The notes under the pieces were generated by a model. It ran no database searches. It was given only the letters and a program-made list of their open reading frames with translations, and was not told where the DNA came from. Positions 1 to 9,305 of a stretch of 64,000 nt of DNA are shown piece after piece. The DNA lies in assembly GCA_918797485.1 (NCBI GenBank), contig CAKKNE010000004.1, positions 3,844,001-3,908,000 on the forward strand, read 5' to 3'. Position numbers and translations under genes: made by a program. How positions within the stretch are numbered: the stretch's first letter is position 1; every line of letters begins with the position of its first letter. The DNA is from Pelagomonas calceolata. Its lineage: Eukaryota > Sar > Pelagophyceae > Pelagomonadales > Pelagomonadaceae.

Positions 1-1429
1 CAGCGGATCATCGCCGGCAGCACGTAGACCACGAAGCCCCCGAGCAGCGACCCGGCCAGCCCCGCGGGCAGCCCGATGTCGCCCGCCGCGAGCGCGACCT
101 GCGCCGTCAGCAACACCAAGCACAGCGACCCGAGCGTGCGCCGCGCGCCCCGCCGCTTCTGGAGCGACGTCTCCCACGCCGGCGGCAACAACCGCGTCGC
201 GGAATCGTAAAAGCCGGAAAACACGAGCGGAAAGCCGAAGACGATCGACGCGCCCGTCGCGAGGCGCGCGACGCGGGCGAGCGCGTCGGACGCGCCGTAG
301 TTGAGCAGCACGTTCGGGCCTGCGCGTTCGGGGGCGCGTCGACGGCGTCGAGGTGTGGCGCGTCGATGGCGTCGAGAGGAGCGTCGCGTCGCTGGCGTCG
401 AGGTGGCGCCTCGGGCCGGACGCCATCGCCGCGCGAAGGCACAACACAGAAGGCACAAAAAAAGAAAGGACGCGGACGCGAACGCGCCGCGTCGCCGAAC
501 GTCGCCTTGCCCGCCGCCATGACGCCCGCGTACAACGCGACGAGCACCGTGAACGACAGGAACGTGACCTGGCGGAAGCGCCGCCGCGCGCCGCCGTCGC
601 CGCGCGCCAGCGACTCGGCGAGCGGCGGCGCGTTGTAGTGCGCGACGTAGGCCAACCCCAGGTTCGCGGACAGCACCAATGCTTTCGCCGAGACCCCGCA
701 GCAGCCGCCTGTCGCCTCCGACGCCACGGCGCTCGCTCTGTGTATGCCATCCTCAGCATAAGTGCCGTCGACCGCTCGATACAAAATCGCAAAGGCCGTG
801 AGGAAGACGGACGCGCAGCCCATCAACGAGAATTTTGCTAAAGTAGCCAAATCCAATTGACACAAAGGAAACAAGGCCAACAAAGCCACGGCGTAGACCG
901 TGATTGATGGTGGAATATCTAGATATTTCTCCACCAGAGGCCCAAATACATCCCCGACGATGCCGTGGTAGATGACGGCAGCAGCACCGCAGAAGGCCGC
1001 GACGGAAGCGTCCACGGCCCAGGCGTTCGCGCCGACGGCTTCGGACCAGAGCGAGCGCACGTCGGACGCCTGGTAGCGCAACGCATCCTCACCCAACAAC
1101 AGGAACGACCCGCACGACACCGCCCCGAGGAAGGCCACGAGTCCTATGGCGGGGAGGTAGCCCGTGCCCGCGGCGCCCGCCGTCAGCGTCAAGAAGCCGC
1201 AGCCCGCCACGTTATTCACGAGGTTGAAGGACGCGCCCAGGACGTCCGTCCGCTTCTGCACGACGACGGCGCGCGGGTTGCGCGTGACCGTTTTTTTTGT
1301 GCTTCCTCCTCTTACGGTGAGCGCGCCATGTTGCGGGCGCAGGCTCCTCTTGAGGGGTGGGAGGGCGGCGACGCGTGCTATAGCTGCAATAGCTACATAG
1401 AGCACCAGCCTTGCACCGGTGCGCGGCAT
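1..1429 (-). CDS. Amino-acid transporter, AAAP/SLC38-like (partial, one introner-type intron)
   Basis: Multi-pass membrane protein of the amino-acid/auxin permease fold. The ATG at 1429 is chosen because it opens a signal-like segment (MPRTGARLVLYVAIAAIARV) ending in VAALPP; upstream codons in frame look like 5' leader. Family signatures are FNLVNNVAGCGFLTL in TM1 and GLAYVAHYNAPP in the middle. The frame then breaks, and after removal of 320..483 it continues as FGDAA-RPN-VLLNYGASDALARVA, which matches the SLC38 pattern before a C-terminal TM. The intron therefore sits in phase 1, donor GTTCGCGT and acceptor GAACGCGCAG on the minus strand. The gene runs off the left edge. The presequence could direct it to the secretory route or plastid envelope; the substrate cannot be told. 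It is divergent from the EF-P gene. Confidence 0.75.
320..483 (-). mobile_element. Introner-derived intron, divergent copy
   Basis: This intron of the amino-acid transporter carries several copies of the introner core (ACGCCATCGACGCG and GACGCCGTCGACGCG on the minus strand) but lacks clear terminal inverted repeats. The candidate TSD positions (GTTCGCGT / GCCCGAAC) match poorly, so it is an old or divergent member. The boundaries come from restoring the transporter reading frame. Confidence 0.6.
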
Positions 1430-1779
1430 TGCTCCGTTTGCAATTCGCGCTGCTCGCTCGTTTCGAATGGCTTTTTTAGCAGTCTCTACAGCCTTGCAGC
1501 TGCAGCCTCCGACGCGCGCCGCGTCGTGTGATGGATTAGCTTGCAAACCCAAAGCCTCTCCGCCCACCCGAGCGGCCCTACGGTGGAGAGTCGCCCACCC
1601 GAAAGATCCCTCGGCCTTCGACGGATTGTCGTGTCTTCGAGACGGCTGACTCTCCGAGAGCGATTTGGCAGAGGCTGGTGACCAGGCACTCAAGGGCAAC
1701 CGGCTAAAACGCGATCGCTGCTGCAATCCACGTCCGTACGCATCGGTCACAGCACGTATTCTTCACCAACTTACATAAA

Positions 1780-2599
1780 ATGGCGAAACTCCTGGTCCTC
1801 GCCGCTTGCACGAGCGCCCTGGTGCAGCAGCCTGCAAGACGCATCAGCCGGCGCGCAATCAAAGTTCAGGCGCCCAACGCCATCGACGCGATGCTGTACC
1901 CGTAGCTGCGTCTGCTCGATGGCGTGGAGTTGTCGGGCCATCGACGCGACGTTGTCGCCGTCGACCGCGTCGGTTCGATGGCGTGGAGGTTCACTGGTTG
2001 ATTTCCACGCAGGCATAAGCTTGACGCCGCGCATGGGCGTTGTGAAACCGGGCGACTTCAAGAACGGCCTCACCATCGAGCGGGACGGCGGCGTCTGGAA
2101 GGTCCTGAATTTCCAGCAGACGAAGACCGCGCGCCAGGCCGCGATGGTCCGCACGAAGCTGAAGAATCTCGTGAGCGGCACGACCGTCGAGGACACCTTC
2201 CGCATGTCCGAGACCTTCCAGACGGCGCAAGTCGACACGAACGACGCCGTCTATTCTTATGATGACGGCGATTCCCTCGTTTTCATGGACGCCGTCGACT
2301 TCGACGAAATTACCATCCCGAGGGAGTCCATCGAGAACATTGATCTGGTGAAGGACGGCATGACCGTGCAGATCGTGAAATGGGGCGACACGATCGTCGA
2401 CGTGCAACTGCCCACGTCCGAAACGTACGAGGTCACGTACACGGAGCCGGGCCTGAAGAACGCGGCGTCCACGGGCCAGTCCAAGGACGCGACCTTGGAG
2501 ACCGGCGCCGTCATCCAGGTGCCGCTCTTCGTCGAGATCGGCGACGTCGTCAAGGTCAAGTGCGCCGAGCGCGAGTTCATCGAGCGGGCGAAGAAGTAA
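1780..2599 (+). CDS. efp: Plastid-targeted translation elongation factor P, one introner intron
   Basis: EF-P relieves ribosome stalling at polyproline. The gene is 1780..1840 joined to 2013..2599. Exon 1 gives a signal-like start (MAKLLVLAACTSALVQQ). After splicing it reads PARRISLTPRMGVVKPGDF, the start of the KOW-like domain I, followed by the two OB domains (TVEDTFR, MDAVDFDEI, TYTEPGLK, FVEIGDVVKV). The loop normally written KPGKG is TKTARQAA here, so the position of modified Lys34 aligns with Arg and the PG pair is lost. The N-terminus suggests delivery to the plastid through a secretory-type presequence. The intron is GC-AG; the phase-1 junction (AGA C / GC ATA AGC) keeps the frame. 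Start at 1780 is the first ATG and follows an A-rich stretch. Confidence 0.85.
1841..2012 (+). mobile_element. Introner element forming a GC-AG intron in EF-P
   Basis: The 164-bp element 1849..2012 begins CGGCGCGCAATCAAAG (an eroded copy of CTGTGTGGAAATCAAA) and ends TGGTTGATTTCCACGCAG. It is flanked by GCATCAGC (1841..1848) and GCATAAGC (2013..2020), an 8-bp TSD with one mismatch. The intron is the left TSD plus the element: donor GC from the TSD, acceptor AG from the element. It holds the core ACGCCATCGACGCG and its inverted partner CTCGATGGCGTGG. Confidence 0.85.
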
Positions 2600-2676
2600 A
2601 GATTTATGTCTAGTTTGGCTCACGGCGCGTCGATGGCGTATTGTTGCGAGTAGAGAGTCTCGCGCGAGTTCGTTTT

Positions 2677-2699
2677 GCTAGCGTCTGTAAGACACTAGC
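2677..2699 (-). promoter_or_regulatory. Near-palindromic promoter motif, copy 1
   Basis: On the minus strand this reads GCTAGTGTCTTACA then GACGCTAGC. It lies in the gap between EF-P and the SpoU methyltransferase, about 310 bp upstream of the latter's ATG. It is one of two strong copies found between genes of the same direction. Nothing else is recognised in the 2600..3009 gap except an introner-core relic (GCGTCGATGGCGT) near 2626. Confidence 0.6.
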
Positions 2700-3009
2700 A
2701 AGCGGCAGTGAGAGCGCTGTTTTGGCACGCCTCAAACGCGACACCCGTGCAGTGTTAACGCCGCAAAGTTGTGCCAGGACACACAGCGTACTCTACGCAC
2801 GCGTGCGCGAGAGAACGAGCACTGGCGGCAACCAAGCGCTGCGTTTGGACTCGGTACAACGCAAGGCTCTGCCACAGCAAAGCACACGAAGACGGCAGCA
2901 AGGCATTGGATAGTCGCGCGAACATCAGGACGCAGCAGTGCTGCGTTAAGAGCCAGCACGCGCCTCAACACCTGTGGTGCCGGCACGCAACGAAGTGCAT
3001 CGAACGAAG

Positions 3010-4959
3010 ATGAGCGCACCACAAAGCCCCCAAAGCCCGCACAGTCCGCACAAGTCCAACTGGATGCTCGACCAGGACAGCGGCGGCGACGACGACGACA
3101 AAAATACGATCCGCCTGCGCTACCTCTACCGCGGCGAGCACAAGCGCGACGGCCGCGTCGCGACGATCGCGTGCGAGAACGGCACCATAAAAACAAAGGC
3201 CGTCCTCGTCGCGCTCCGACGGGACAGGTCCGTCGACCTGGACCGCTTCGGCGTCGCGCTCTACGATGTGAAGGAAGAGGCCTGGCGGACGCTGACGGAG
3301 TTGGACGACGAGGTCGCCGTCGAGGGCGAGGCGCGCGCCGAGCTCTACGACACGCTCGAGCAAGAGGCAGATGATGCCGCGGCAGAGGCGGGCTACTTCG
3401 GCATTGGGATAGTCCGGGGCAAGACCGCGGGCAACGCGGGCGTGCTCTGGCGGTCCGCGGCGCAGCTCGGCGCGGCGTTCACGTTCACGGTCGGCGCGCG
3501 CTTCGAGAAGGAGGACGACAAGACGGACGCCATCGCGGCGTGGCGCCGCGTGCCGCAGTTCGCGTACGACGACGTCGCGCAGCTCGTGACGGCGACGCCG
3601 CGCGGCGCCGCCTTGGTCGGCGTCGAGATGGGCGGGCAGGCCCTCGAGACCTTCGCGCACCCGGAGCGCTGCGTGTATGTACTAGGTGCCGAGGACGAGG
3701 GCCTGCCGAAATCGGTAAGACGGGCGTGCCGCCACGTCGTGTCGCTGCCGTCGATTCGTTCGGCGTCGTACAACGTCGCGGTCGCCGGCGCGCTCGTGCT
3801 CTACGACCGGTTCATGAAGAGGAGCCGGCCCGTGCCGCCGCCGCTGCCATTACCAACGACGGTCGACGTCGAAGACGAGGCGGCCGAGCCGGTCTACTTG
3901 CCGATCATCCTCGTGCAGCGCGACTCGGCGACGGCGTCGCGCGTCGACGCGCTGCTGGAGCAGCGCCACGGCGCCGCGGTCGTCCGGAAAGCGACGGACG
4001 GCGATTTGAGCACGGAGGAATTCGCGCGGGCGCGGGCGCGGTTCTCGGTCGCGCGGGCCCACGACGCCGGTGCCGTCGCGTGCAGCATCGCGGCGGACCC
4101 GCTCCTCCAGGGCCACGTCCAGCGCTGCCTCGTGCTCGACCGGCGCGCGGCGGATGTTGCTAAAATCGCGCTCGGCGCGGAGACGTACCGCGTCGTCGCG
4201 CAGCCGGCGGGCCTCGCGACGCGCGTCGTCGACCAACTGCCCGAAAGCGTCGCGCTCGGCACCGCAGACGCGACGCACCTGCTCTGCGTCTGCGATTTCG
4301 GGGGCAAGGGCCTCCTGGCCGGCGTCGCGCCGGCCGCCGCGCGGCCGCGGCCTCCGCCGCGCCGGGAGCCGCGCGGCGCGGCCGTCCTGTCCGCCGCCGC
4401 GTTGATCTTCTTCGACCACGCCGTCCCTCGCGTCGGGGGGGCCTCGTCACGCCGTCGACCACGCAGGCGGGAGCTGGCGCGCCGGGGCCTCGTCGCGCCG
4501 ACGGTCGGGCGCTTCGAAGTCGTCGGGAACGTACCCGGCGCCGCGGACTACCTCCAGGCCTGCGGCCGCGCGCACGAATATTCGGACTCGATCGAGGTGC
4601 TGGTCGCGGACGGTCGGCGCCCGGTGTCCCGTCTTCAACTTCTTGCGACGACGCGACTCGCTTTGCCTCGCGCCGACGACGACGAGCGCGCTGACAAGGC
4701 AACCGCGCGCGCAGGCGACGGGCCCGCCCGCGCCGTCGAGGTGGCGTCGCAGCTGCTCCCCCAGCTGCACGGCGTGTTCGTCTGCGTCGTCGCGCCGCGG
4801 CACCGCGTCCGCGACGCGGACCTCGCCGCGGAGCTGGCCGCCGCGCTCCGCGCGGCGCTGCCGACGACGACGCGCGTGGTCGCGCCGCGATGCATGTGGC
4901 TCCTCGCGAACGCGAAGCTCGAGCGGACGCTACTGTGTCGGGTAAACTTAAAATCATGA
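3010..4959 (+). CDS. SpoU/TrmH-type RNA 2'-O-methyltransferase with long C-terminal extension
   Basis: SPOUT-class methyltransferase expected to methylate the 2'-O of a tRNA or rRNA ribose using AdoMet. The N-terminal half contains the family motifs: FGIGIVRGKTAGNAGVLWRS (motif 1), VYVLGAEDEGLPKSVRRAC (motif 2) and LPSIRSASYNVAVAGALVLY (motif 3, knot loop). The first 40 residues are S/P/H-rich. Residues from about 280 to 650 form a low-complexity, Ala/Arg-rich region without a domain I recognise; it resembles a degenerate repeat of the knot fold at best. Start 3010 is the first ATG; the open frame continues upstream only from GTG codons. The stop TGA overlaps the stop of convergent MED6 inside the hexamer TCATGA (4954..4959). 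Confidence 0.75.
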   Translation: MSAPQSPQSPHSPHKSNWMLDQDSGGDDDDKNTIRLRYLYRGEHKRDGRVATIACENGTIKTKAVLVALRRDRSVDLDRFGVALYDVKEEAWRTLTELDDEVAVEGEARAELYDTLEQEADDAAAEAGYFGIGIVRGKTAGNAGVLWRSAAQLGAAFTFTVGARFEKEDDKTDAIAAWRRVPQFAYDDVAQLVTATPRGAALVGVEMGGQALETFAHPERCVYVLGAEDEGLPKSVRRACRHVVSLPSIRSASYNVAVAGALVLYDRFMKRSRPVPPPLPLPTTVDVEDEAAEPVYLPIILVQRDSATASRVDALLEQRHGAAVVRKATDGDLSTEEFARARARFSVARAHDAGAVACSIAADPLLQGHVQRCLVLDRRAADVAKIALGAETYRVVAQPAGLATRVVDQLPESVALGTADATHLLCVCDFGGKGLLAGVAPAAARPRPPPRREPRGAAVLSAAALIFFDHAVPRVGGASSRRRPRRRELARRGLVAPTVGRFEVVGNVPGAADYLQACGRAHEYSDSIEVLVADGRRPVSRLQLLATTRLALPRADDDERADKATARAGDGPARAVEVASQLLPQLHGVFVCVVAPRHRVRDADLAAELAAALRAALPTTTRVVAPRCMWLLANAKLERTLLCRVNLKS

Positions 4960-5574
4960 ATCCTCGTTAGGAGTGCGCGGCTGGACGGCGGCGCCGTCGT
5001 TCAGCCGCATCGAGAGCACGCCCTCGGGGTAGTCGGCCATGTGCGTATCCACGAACGCCCGCAGTTTTAAATCTTCATCGTCGCGCGGCGGGTTCAGCCA
5101 GCCTCTAGATTCAAGCTCCGCGCGCGACCGCGGGGCTGGCGTTTTCTCGGATGCAAGGGCGGGCGCCTCGACGAACGCGCGCCGCGCCTCATCCAACCGA
5201 TCGCACTCGGCGCGCATCTCGCCGAAGGCCTTGGTCAGGTAATTGCCGGCCTTGCGCAACCTCGAAGTAGCGAGCGCGTCGATCGTCGGGCACTGGTAGA
5301 TCGTGCCGTCCAAGACATAAAAGTACGCCTCCACATCAAACCCGTCGCCCGTGGCCTTCTTGCGTCTTTTAGAAATGGCGAGGCAGCGCGGGTTCCGCGA
5401 CCGCTCGAGCGCGAACTCGAGGCCCTCGCCCGTTTCGTAGAACGGCGACCGCTCGAAGTAGGCCAAGACATTGTCCGCGCGCGCGCCGCCAACCTGCTGC
5501 AGCCAGACGGGGTCGAGGAAGCAAGTTGACGGTGTTACCGTCGTCTGGTCGATGGCTGCTGGTGGGGCGTCCAT
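4954..5574 (-). CDS. MED6: Mediator complex subunit 6
   Basis: MED6 belongs to the Mediator head module, which links transcription factors to RNA polymerase II. The protein of about 206 residues carries the family signatures in order: FLDPVWLQQ, VLAYFERSPFYE, then YFYVLDGTIYQCPT and SRLRKAGNYLTKAF. The C-terminal tail after about residue 150 is acidic and variable, as in other MED6 proteins. The ATG at 5574 (MDAPPAAIDQ) is the first true ATG; frame upstream has only a CTG/GTG-type start. It shares its promoter gap with the divergent methyltransferase gene, and the gap holds a near-palindromic motif copy. Confidence 0.85.
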   Translation of the reverse strand: MDAPPAAIDQTTVTPSTCFLDPVWLQQVGGARADNVLAYFERSPFYETGEGLEFALERSRNPRCLAISKRRKKATGDGFDVEAYFYVLDGTIYQCPTIDALATSRLRKAGNYLTKAFGEMRAECDRLDEARRAFVEAPALASEKTPAPRSRAELESRGWLNPPRDDEDLKLRAFVDTHMADYPEGVLSMRLNDGAAVQPRTPNEDS

Positions 5575-5720
5575 TTTTTCTATTGTGGTGGCGGCAGAGT
5601 TGCGCAAGTGCCGTTACGCGTTGTAATCGCAGCGATGCGATGCTCGAGGGAGTCGTTCTGCAGTTATTACAGCTCTACGAGCTTGTATGGTTGCAAACAC
5701 ACCAAATAGCCCAGGGGCTT

Positions 5721-5744
5721 GCTAGTGTCTTACACGACGCTAGC
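5721..5744 (+). promoter_or_regulatory. Near-palindromic promoter motif, copy 2
   Basis: Reads GCTAGTGTCTTACA then CGACGCTAGC. It sits in the 267-bp divergent gap between MED6 and the SAM methyltransferase, about 100-150 bp from both start codons. Confidence 0.65.
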
Positions 5745-5841
5745 CTCCGTGGCACTTCGGCGGGTAACTACGCACGACGCTCCACGAGCCTCGGGGCCGA
5801 TTCGGAGGACGCCGCGGTAATTCGGTCAGGCGCCATTGAAC

Positions 5842-6831
5842 ATGAAACTGTTCATCTCCCTCGCCCTCACTCTCGCGCCGCGCGCGACGGCCCGCTTGGC
5901 GAGGTACGCGCGGAACTCGACGAGTCACCCCGGCCGCTGTGACCGGAACGTGTTTGAACGGGAGTTCTACCTCCTCGCCAAGGGACTCGAGCCCACGTCG
6001 GACAAGGTGACGGCCCATTCGTATGAGACGATGTACGGCACGTTCGTATATCCACTGAAATTCGCGGCCCATACGCCCAGAATCTTAGAGATCGGCCTCG
6101 GTTGTAACATGGATTACGGCCCGGGGGCGTCGGTGAAGGCGCGAAGCGGCGTCGGTCTTCGACTCGAGGTCCCCCCAGGAGATCCGTTGTACCCCCGCAG
6201 ATATGGCGCCAGCTCCTGCCCTACGCCGAGCTCTGGGAGGCTGAATACGACGCCGCGTGCGTCGAAAAAGCGCGCGCGAAGGGCCAGCTCGAGGGTATCA
6301 AGACCGTCACGGGCGACCAGGGCGACTTCGCCGTCCTCAAGCGCTGGGCCGAGGAGATCGGCGGCGAGTTGGACGTCATCATCGACGACGGCGGGCACCG
6401 GTGTGGAAATCAAAGCTTCATTTCGAGACGCGTTACATTCGACTCATAAACCGTCCACAGGCGGACACAAGAACTCCCAGATCGGGCACTCGTTCGACGT
6501 CCTCTGGCCGCTCGTCCGCAACGGTGGGGTTTACGTTATCGAGGACCTCCAGGTCGGCCGGTTCAAGAGTTACGGCGGGGAAAAAATTAACTACGAGGAC
6601 ACGAAGGGCCGGGGCGTCATGGCCGACAAAATCAAGGACTGGATCGAACAGCTCGTAACGATTCCCCGCGTATTCAAGCACACGAAGGGCCGTGGATTCG
6701 AGCACAAGATCCCGGACGACGTCTCCTTCGTCTACTGCCAACTGGAGGCCTGCGTCATCGGCAAGCGCAATCGCCACGTCGAGGGTAGTCGTCCGGGTCT
6801 CCCAGGGCACGACTTCCCGGGGCGGCGCTGA
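5842..6831 (+). CDS. Class I SAM-dependent methyltransferase-like protein, two introns
   Basis: Exons 5842..6132, 6201..6390 and 6461..6831 give about 283 residues. A signal peptide (MKLFISLALTLAPRATA) points to secretion or the endomembrane route. The fold is that of small O-methyltransferase-like proteins: ILEIGLGCN is the AdoMet-binding motif I, VTGDQGD the next acidic strand, and DVIIDDGGHKNSQ followed by LVRNGGVYVIEDLQ the typical later motifs. Intron 1 (6133..6200, 68 nt) is an ordinary GT-AG intron; after it the frame reads GPGASIWRQLLPYAELWEA. Intron 2 is a tiny introner with a GC donor. ATG 5842 is the first ATG. The natural acceptor is unknown; sugar or cell-wall O-methylation is possible. 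Confidence 0.75.
   Translation: MKLFISLALTLAPRATARLARYARNSTSHPGRCDRNVFEREFYLLAKGLEPTSDKVTAHSYETMYGTFVYPLKFAAHTPRILEIGLGCNMDYGPGASVKARSGVGLRLEVPPGDPLYPRRYGASSCPTPSSGRLNTTPRASKKRARRASSRVSRPSRATRATSPSSSAGPRRSAASWTSSSTTAGTGVEIKASFRDALHSTHKPSTGGHKNSQIGHSFDVLWPLVRNGGVYVIEDLQVGRFKSYGGEKINYEDTKGRGVMADKIKDWIEQLVTIPRVFKHTKGRGFEHKIPDDVSFVYCQLEACVIGKRNRHVEGSRPGLPGHDFPGRR
6391..6460 (+). mobile_element. Miniature introner forming a 70-nt GC-AG intron
   Basis: The 62-bp element 6399..6460 begins CGGTGTGGAAATCAAAG and ends GTCCACAG. Flanks are GCGGGCAC (6391..6398) and GCGGACAC (6461..6468), an 8-bp TSD with one mismatch. Only splicing from the GC at 6391 restores the conserved DDGGHKNSQ motif; using the internal GTGTGG donor shifts the frame. 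Most internal sequence of larger copies is missing. Confidence 0.85.
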
Positions 6832-6882
6832 AGAGTAACAACACTAGTACAAAAAACAGCAATTACAAACAAAAGGGATCAA

Positions 6883-8994
6883 TCAAGCGTCCTCGGCCAC
6901 CGCTCGCAGCATCGCCGCGAAGTAGGCCGGCTCGAGGTGGTCGTCCAGGGCGCCGCCCGACGCGAGCGCGGACAGCATCTTGAGCTCGGCCTCGACGTAT
7001 TTAGAGTCGAGCCCGACGGACCCGAGCAATTCGGACGACGAGCTCCCCTGGATCGTATTGACGGACTTTTGGGTCAGCCGCGTCGCCGCGTCCAAAGCGC
7101 TCTGGACATCGAAGGGCTTGACGGATCGCGCCTCGCCCAATGCGTCGTCCAACAACGTGGCGAGGGGGCTCCCGGGCGGCGCCGGCCGCGTCACGACGCC
7201 GCTCAAACCGCCGTCGCCCTTCTTCAGGGGGCACTCTCCTTCATTCTCGCCCTCGACCCAGATTGTAGCGTTGGGCGACACCAAGATCGTGCTCCCGCCG
7301 TGGGCGTAGGAGAAGCCCCGCGGCAACCGAGCGACGATGTCCTGGCCGTTCACTAATCTGGAATGGGTCGGGACGGCCACGTCGAGTTGTGAGGCGAAGG
7401 CCGCGTCGCCGACGCGCGGCGCGCCGAGCGTCACGAGGTTGATAGCTGAAAATTTCGGGGCGTCCGCGACAGCAGCAACAGTAGACGTGCCGAGGAACCA
7501 GGGTTTTGACCGTGGTTTCCGCACGGGCAACGACCTAGTAGCATCTATACCATACGCCACGTCGAAGGCAAATAAAGTCGCCAGCGCGCCGCCGAGCGAG
7601 TGGCCCGTCACTAACAACTCCCAGTCCTCGGGTCTATCGTCGCAGGCTCTCAAAACGAGCTGCTTCAGGCGCATGGCGATGGAATCCAGCGCCCCGCGGA
7701 ACCCGGCGTGCACCGACGGGTCGCCCGCGGCCAGCGGCACGCTATCATCATAATCATCTCGCTCCATTTCAGCCTCGCGCGCCCAGGGCGTCATCAACGC
7801 CGACGCGTCCGTGACCACGTCGCGCGGTTCCGACGTGCCCCGGAAGCTCACCATTAACTTTTTTGATTGCGCGTCCCTCCAGAGCCCCGCCTGCGTGCCC
7901 GTTTTCGCGTGGTCCACGAAGCATAGCGCTTCATAGGCCGAGGCGTCCGCTATTTCACTCCAGTCGACACCGGCTTCCGGTGAGGCGCCCCTCACGACGT
8001 CCTGGCGCTCGTGCAATAAACGCGTGTCCGCGTCGAGATTTATGACATCGTCATCAGTATCAAAAGCCGCATACTTCAAGTCGAGCTCCAGACGGCCTTT
8101 TTTTTCATCATTAAGCATGTTGGCTCTTATACCGGCCGCGGCCATGGCCGCGAGAGCGACCCCTCCTGTCGCCAAACCGGCCGCCGCGCCGACGACCGCG
8201 CCCCCGACCAAGGCGCCGCCATCGAAGGCGATCTTGTCCTCGGCGTCCACGGCCAAATCGACGGTCCACCTTCTTTCCCCACCGGACAGCAACGCCCTTG
8301 ATAAAGGAATTTCGCCGACGCCGAGCAATCGGTCGGCGCTGGCCACGTCCTCGTCAAACACGCGAATAGCCAGCGCCGCCCGCTTCGGGTCCGCCACGTA
8401 CAAACAGTGGTAGTCCTCGGCGGGCCACTCCACGGGGTCCGGCGCGCGCCAGACCGTCTCTGTTCGAGCGACATCAGTGGCGTTCGACGCTCGGGCTCGC
8501 TGCGACCTCTTGGAAACCTTCTCGACGACCGCCAACCGACAGTAGGCGTCGACGCCCGCGCCCGACAGGGCGAGCTCCTCGAGCTTCAGGCCGCCCGTCG
8601 ACGGAGACTTTAAACCGGTGGCGCGGGCGACGCGCACTAACGCGGCCCCCGCGTAGCAGCTCCGGATGAAACTGGTCGAGCGGAACGCGACGTCGCAGCC
8701 GTCCGCGCCGCGCTCCCAGCGCGCGCCCGCCGGATCATTATAACACTCGAAGGCGAAGCCCGCGCAGAGCGCCGCCGTTTTCAACGAAAAGCTCGTGCGC
8801 GTCGGCGCGTCGATTCGTTTTCGCAGCGCGGCGTTTTCTCTTCTCAATCTTCCGCACTCTTCCTCCAGTTCCTCCCGCGTGAGGGCTGCTAAATCTGCGT
8901 CTGGCGTGGCGTGCTGTTTTGGCCTCAGGGCTCGCGGTGGTGGTACCAGAAATGCGTTCGCTGCGGCGAGGGCAACGAGCAGGACGCGACTCAT
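6883..8994 (-). CDS. Plastid-targeted class-3 lipase with C2-like domain
   Basis: About 703 residues. The start (MSRVLLVALAAANAFLVPPP) is a signal peptide with an ANAFLVP step, a good match to the heterokont plastid-import motif. A short coiled coil follows (residues about 35-62), then a C2-like domain (about 110-260; AYCRLAVVEKV, AIRVFDEDVASADRLLGVG with Asp residues that could bind calcium), a Gly/Ala-rich membrane-seeking stretch, and the alpha/beta-hydrolase. Catalytic signs are VSFRGTSEPRDVV, the nucleophile elbow VTGHSLGGALATLF, and VNGQDIVARLP with a later His (SYAHGG). It probably hydrolyses plastid galactolipids or triacylglycerol. It is convergent with the methyltransferase (51 bp) and divergent from WDR12. 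Confidence 0.85.
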   Translation of the reverse strand: MSRVLLVALAAANAFLVPPPRALRPKQHATPDADLAALTREELEEECGRLRRENAALRKRIDAPTRTSFSLKTAALCAGFAFECYNDPAGARWERGADGCDVAFRSTSFIRSCYAGAALVRVARATGLKSPSTGGLKLEELALSGAGVDAYCRLAVVEKVSKRSQRARASNATDVARTETVWRAPDPVEWPAEDYHCLYVADPKRAALAIRVFDEDVASADRLLGVGEIPLSRALLSGGERRWTVDLAVDAEDKIAFDGGALVGGAVVGAAAGLATGGVALAAMAAAGIRANMLNDEKKGRLELDLKYAAFDTDDDVINLDADTRLLHERQDVVRGASPEAGVDWSEIADASAYEALCFVDHAKTGTQAGLWRDAQSKKLMVSFRGTSEPRDVVTDASALMTPWAREAEMERDDYDDSVPLAAGDPSVHAGFRGALDSIAMRLKQLVLRACDDRPEDWELLVTGHSLGGALATLFAFDVAYGIDATRSLPVRKPRSKPWFLGTSTVAAVADAPKFSAINLVTLGAPRVGDAAFASQLDVAVPTHSRLVNGQDIVARLPRGFSYAHGGSTILVSPNATIWVEGENEGECPLKKGDGGLSGVVTRPAPPGSPLATLLDDALGEARSVKPFDVQSALDAATRLTQKSVNTIQGSSSSELLGSVGLDSKYVEAELKMLSALASGGALDDHLEPAYFAAMLRAVAEDA

Positions 8995-9049
8995 GATTAC
9001 AAGCGCCAGGTGTATCAGTATGGCCTGTGTCGCGGCTCAGAGCTTGCTT

Positions 9050-9073
9050 GCTAGTGTCTCACATGCCGCTAGC
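9050..9073 (+). promoter_or_regulatory. Near-palindromic promoter motif, copy 3
   Basis: Reads GCTAGTGTCTCACA then TGCCGCTAGC, with GCTT before and AAGC after. It is in the 311-bp divergent gap between the lipase and WDR12. The rest of this gap shows only a run of short GAC/CAGC-rich repeats (9225..9300). Confidence 0.65.
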
Positions 9074-9305
9074 AAGCAGTGCGAGCCTCAAAGTGAGCCT
9101 GTACGAGCCGCATTACTCACCAATCAGCCCTCTGCGCACGCCGTTGCATCGGTGCTTCACGCTCAGCCGCCTCGTGCTCGTTTCGCTGCGCTAAAAGCAC
9201 CGCTGCACACGCTGCAGGCTGCATCGCTAGACGCCAGAGATCAACCGCTAGACGCCACCGACGAGCCACAGCAACCGATCGACGCGCCACAGCACCCGAT
9301 CAACC

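Noticed and set aside
1482-1503. Possible further motif copy (GCAGTCTCTACAGCCTTGCAGC) in the first divergent gap
   Set aside because: Arms and centre differ too much from the other copies to be counted.
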